From an uncultured Clostridium sp. (lineage in GTDB: Bacteria; Bacillota; Clostridia; TANB77; CAG-508), in the NCBI GenBank assembly GCA_947426875.1, contig CANEFU010000064.1, positions 1 to 6,782 of the forward strand: a DNA stretch of 6,782 nucleotides. The letters are read 5' to 3'. The notes under the pieces were generated by a model, which saw only the letters and a program-made list of their open reading frames with translations, searched no databases and was not told where the DNA came from. Positions 6,046 through 6,782 of this stretch are shown piece after piece (the stretch's first letter is position 1; every line of letters starts with the position of its first letter). Both the position numbers and the translations under genes were made by a program.

Positions 6046-6334
6046 CTAATATTTAAACCTAATATATATTGCTATATAAATAAGCCCGATACCAAACATA
6101 TTAATCATTCGCTCGACCATTAATACACCACAAGTAACCATATTCATCCCAAAGGGACTAGTAACAATCACTTACATAAAGTATAAATTAGATATAAAAA
6201 TAATCTTAGCTCGAATATATTACCTATCATTTAACCATATATAAAAGAATAAAAATAAAACACATACAGCTTACAAACAAATAATATATTCTTATCGCCG
6301 ACATATTATAATATAAAAATACACCATAATACAT
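6046..6334 (-). pseudogene. Possible decayed or cryptic minus-strand membrane-protein remnant
   Basis: I do not recognise this. From 6007 to about 6420 the + strand has roughly three times as many C as G (hand count about 75 to 25), opposite to the flanking genes, and is A+C-rich. The minus strand is therefore G+T-rich, as genes for membrane proteins tend to be. Two short minus-strand frames carry hydrophobic peptides. One, at 6227-6334, has 35 residues and contains IYYLFVSCMCFIFILLYMVK. The other, at 6046-6171, has 41 residues from a GTG and contains the stretch MINMFGIGLIYIAIYIRF. They lie in different frames with stops between, and neither has a clear ribosome binding site. The hairpin at 5972-6006, with its U-tract on this strand, lies just downstream. 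A frameshifted relic of one gene, two tiny membrane peptides, or a non-coding minus-strand RNA are all possible. Confidence 0.25.
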
Positions 6335-6485
6335 CTTTGTCTGAATATAAATAAACTAATAAAAATCTATTTACACTCTTGGCTCAACTATTATTAACCT
6401 TATAAAATTAGTATAAACAAAAATAAAAAAAATATTCAAAAAAATAAAAAATAGAAAAATGTCGAAATTAGTAGATGAGTTTTTC
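6335..6485. other. AT-rich spacer upstream of the last gene
   Basis: No gene is supported here. The left part continues the C-over-G bias of the neighbouring island. From about 6419 to 6460 it becomes a run of A-tracts broken by single T, C or G bases, and then it leads into the promoter at 6486. An ATG at 6459 is in frame with the downstream gene but has no ribosome binding site and lies upstream of the promoter. Confidence 0.5.
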
Positions 6486-6514
6486 TTGACAATAAATGTA
6501 AAACAATGTAAAAT
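6486..6514 (+). promoter_or_regulatory. Near-consensus housekeeping promoter
   Basis: A perfect -35 TTGACA (6486-6491) and a -10 TAAAAT (6509-6514, five of six) are separated by the ideal 17 bases. Transcription should begin near 6521, only a few bases before the ribosome binding site, giving a very short leader. This fixes the downstream gene's start at or after 6531. Confidence 0.8.
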
Positions 6515-6523
6515 AATTTTCAA

Positions 6524-6534
6524 TAAGGAGGTGA
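6524..6534 (+). promoter_or_regulatory. Perfect Shine-Dalgarno sequence with no ATG at the expected distance
   Basis: TAAGGAGGTGA is a full-length complement of the 3' end of 16S rRNA. Eight bases after its GGAGG core lies ATA (6540-6542). The only canonical start nearby in frame is GTG 6531-6533, which is inside the site itself and so badly placed. The site therefore points to an AUA start, or to loss of an original ATG. Confidence 0.8.
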
Positions 6535-6782
6535 AAAAAATAAAAAAACAATCCGATGTACAAAGTTGGATTCCCATAGAAGAAATATTAGACAATGGAA
6601 TGATAAAAACAAAAAATAAATATGTAAAAATATTAAGAGTAATACCAATTAATTATAACTTAAAATCAGATTTAGAAAAGCAAGCTATTTTAAATTCTTA
6701 TAAAATTTTTTTAAAAACCTGTAATTTTGATATTCAAATTTTAATTCAAAGTAGTAAAGAAAATTTAGAGAAAAATATATTT
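6531..6782 (+). CDS. TraC-like domain protein, N-terminal part (runs off window)
   Basis: Eighty-four codons are open to the right edge. The visible part resembles the N-terminal TraC-like domain found in VirB4/TraC-type proteins of conjugation and type IV secretion systems. That domain has a WIPIEEILDNG opening, then an INYNLKSDLEKQAIL segment, then SYKIFLKTCNFDIQILIQS, the typical pattern IN(F/Y)xLKSxxE...FxIQIxIQS. Whether a Walker-type ATPase domain follows cannot be seen. I anchored the start at GTG 6531 as the first canonical in-frame codon compatible with the promoter. Placement of the ribosome binding site instead favours AUA at 6540, giving IKKQSDVQSW, which would read MKKQSDVQSW if it were ATG. 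No signal peptide is evident. It has its own promoter and is unrelated to the replication genes before it. I recognise the family from memory of its pattern, without a search. Confidence 0.6.
   Translation, partial: MKKIKKQSDVQSWIPIEEILDNGMIKTKNKYVKILRVIPINYNLKSDLEKQAILNSYKIFLKTCNFDIQILIQSSKENLEKNIF

Noticed and set aside
6147..6157. TCCCAAAGGGA mini-hairpin
   Set aside because: Four base pairs with a three-base loop and no conserved context; too short to call a regulatory or RNA element.
6459..6461. In-frame ATG as the start of the TraC-like gene
   Set aside because: No ribosome binding site precedes it. The near-consensus promoter and perfect ribosome binding site lie downstream, so the main transcript would not contain it.
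6371..6595. Minus-strand open frame of 74 codons near the right end
   Set aside because: It runs antisense through the promoter, ribosome binding site and first codons of the TraC-like gene. Its F/K/I-rich translation comes from A-runs, and it lacks a ribosome binding site.

Overview
The window is the chromosomal replication-origin neighbourhood of a very AT-rich, low-G+C Gram-positive bacterium. It is most likely a member of the Clostridia, judging from the gene order dnaA-dnaN-recF-gyrB, the short (642-residue) Gram-positive-type GyrB with its PLWGKMLNVEK motif, and the strong AGGAGG-type ribosome binding sites. All recognisable genes lie on the + strand. No rRNA, tRNA, CRISPR array or insertion sequence is visible.

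Layout: (1) 2-1033, the 3' three quarters of dnaA; the reading frame is open at the left edge, so domains I/II lie outside. (2) 1034-1354, the dnaA-dnaN spacer. It looks like the working part of oriC: a cluster of DnaA boxes including one perfect copy, then two abutting boxes, a short G/C spacer and a run of NTA triplets (a DnaA-trio element) leading into an AT palindrome. (3) 1355-2473, dnaN, followed by a hairpin with a GAAA loop. (4) 2506-2951, a purine-rich, A-tract-rich non-coding spacer where many relatives carry a small S4-domain gene. It holds DnaA-box-like elements, short tandem repeats and A-tracts phased at 10 bp. (5) 2952-4022, recF, whose start codon lies inside a perfect DnaA box, and 15 bases later (6) 4038-5966, gyrB. 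(7) A 15-bp perfect hairpin ends the cluster. (8) 6007-6458, a spacer with strongly reversed C-over-G composition that may be a decayed or cryptic minus-strand membrane-protein gene. (9) A near-consensus promoter and a perfect Shine-Dalgarno sequence lead into the start of a TraC-like (conjugation/type IV secretion family) gene cut by the right edge. At the ideal start position it has AUA instead of AUG.

Functionally, DnaA binds the boxes and opens the trio/AT region, DnaN clamps the polymerase, RecF acts in gap repair and recombination at forks, and GyrB (with GyrA, not in this window) relaxes positive supercoils ahead of the forks. The TraC-like gene is unrelated to this module and marks the transition to accessory or lineage-specific content. 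The points most worth a second look are the AUA start, the DnaA box on the recF start codon, the phased A-tracts, and the reversed-skew island.
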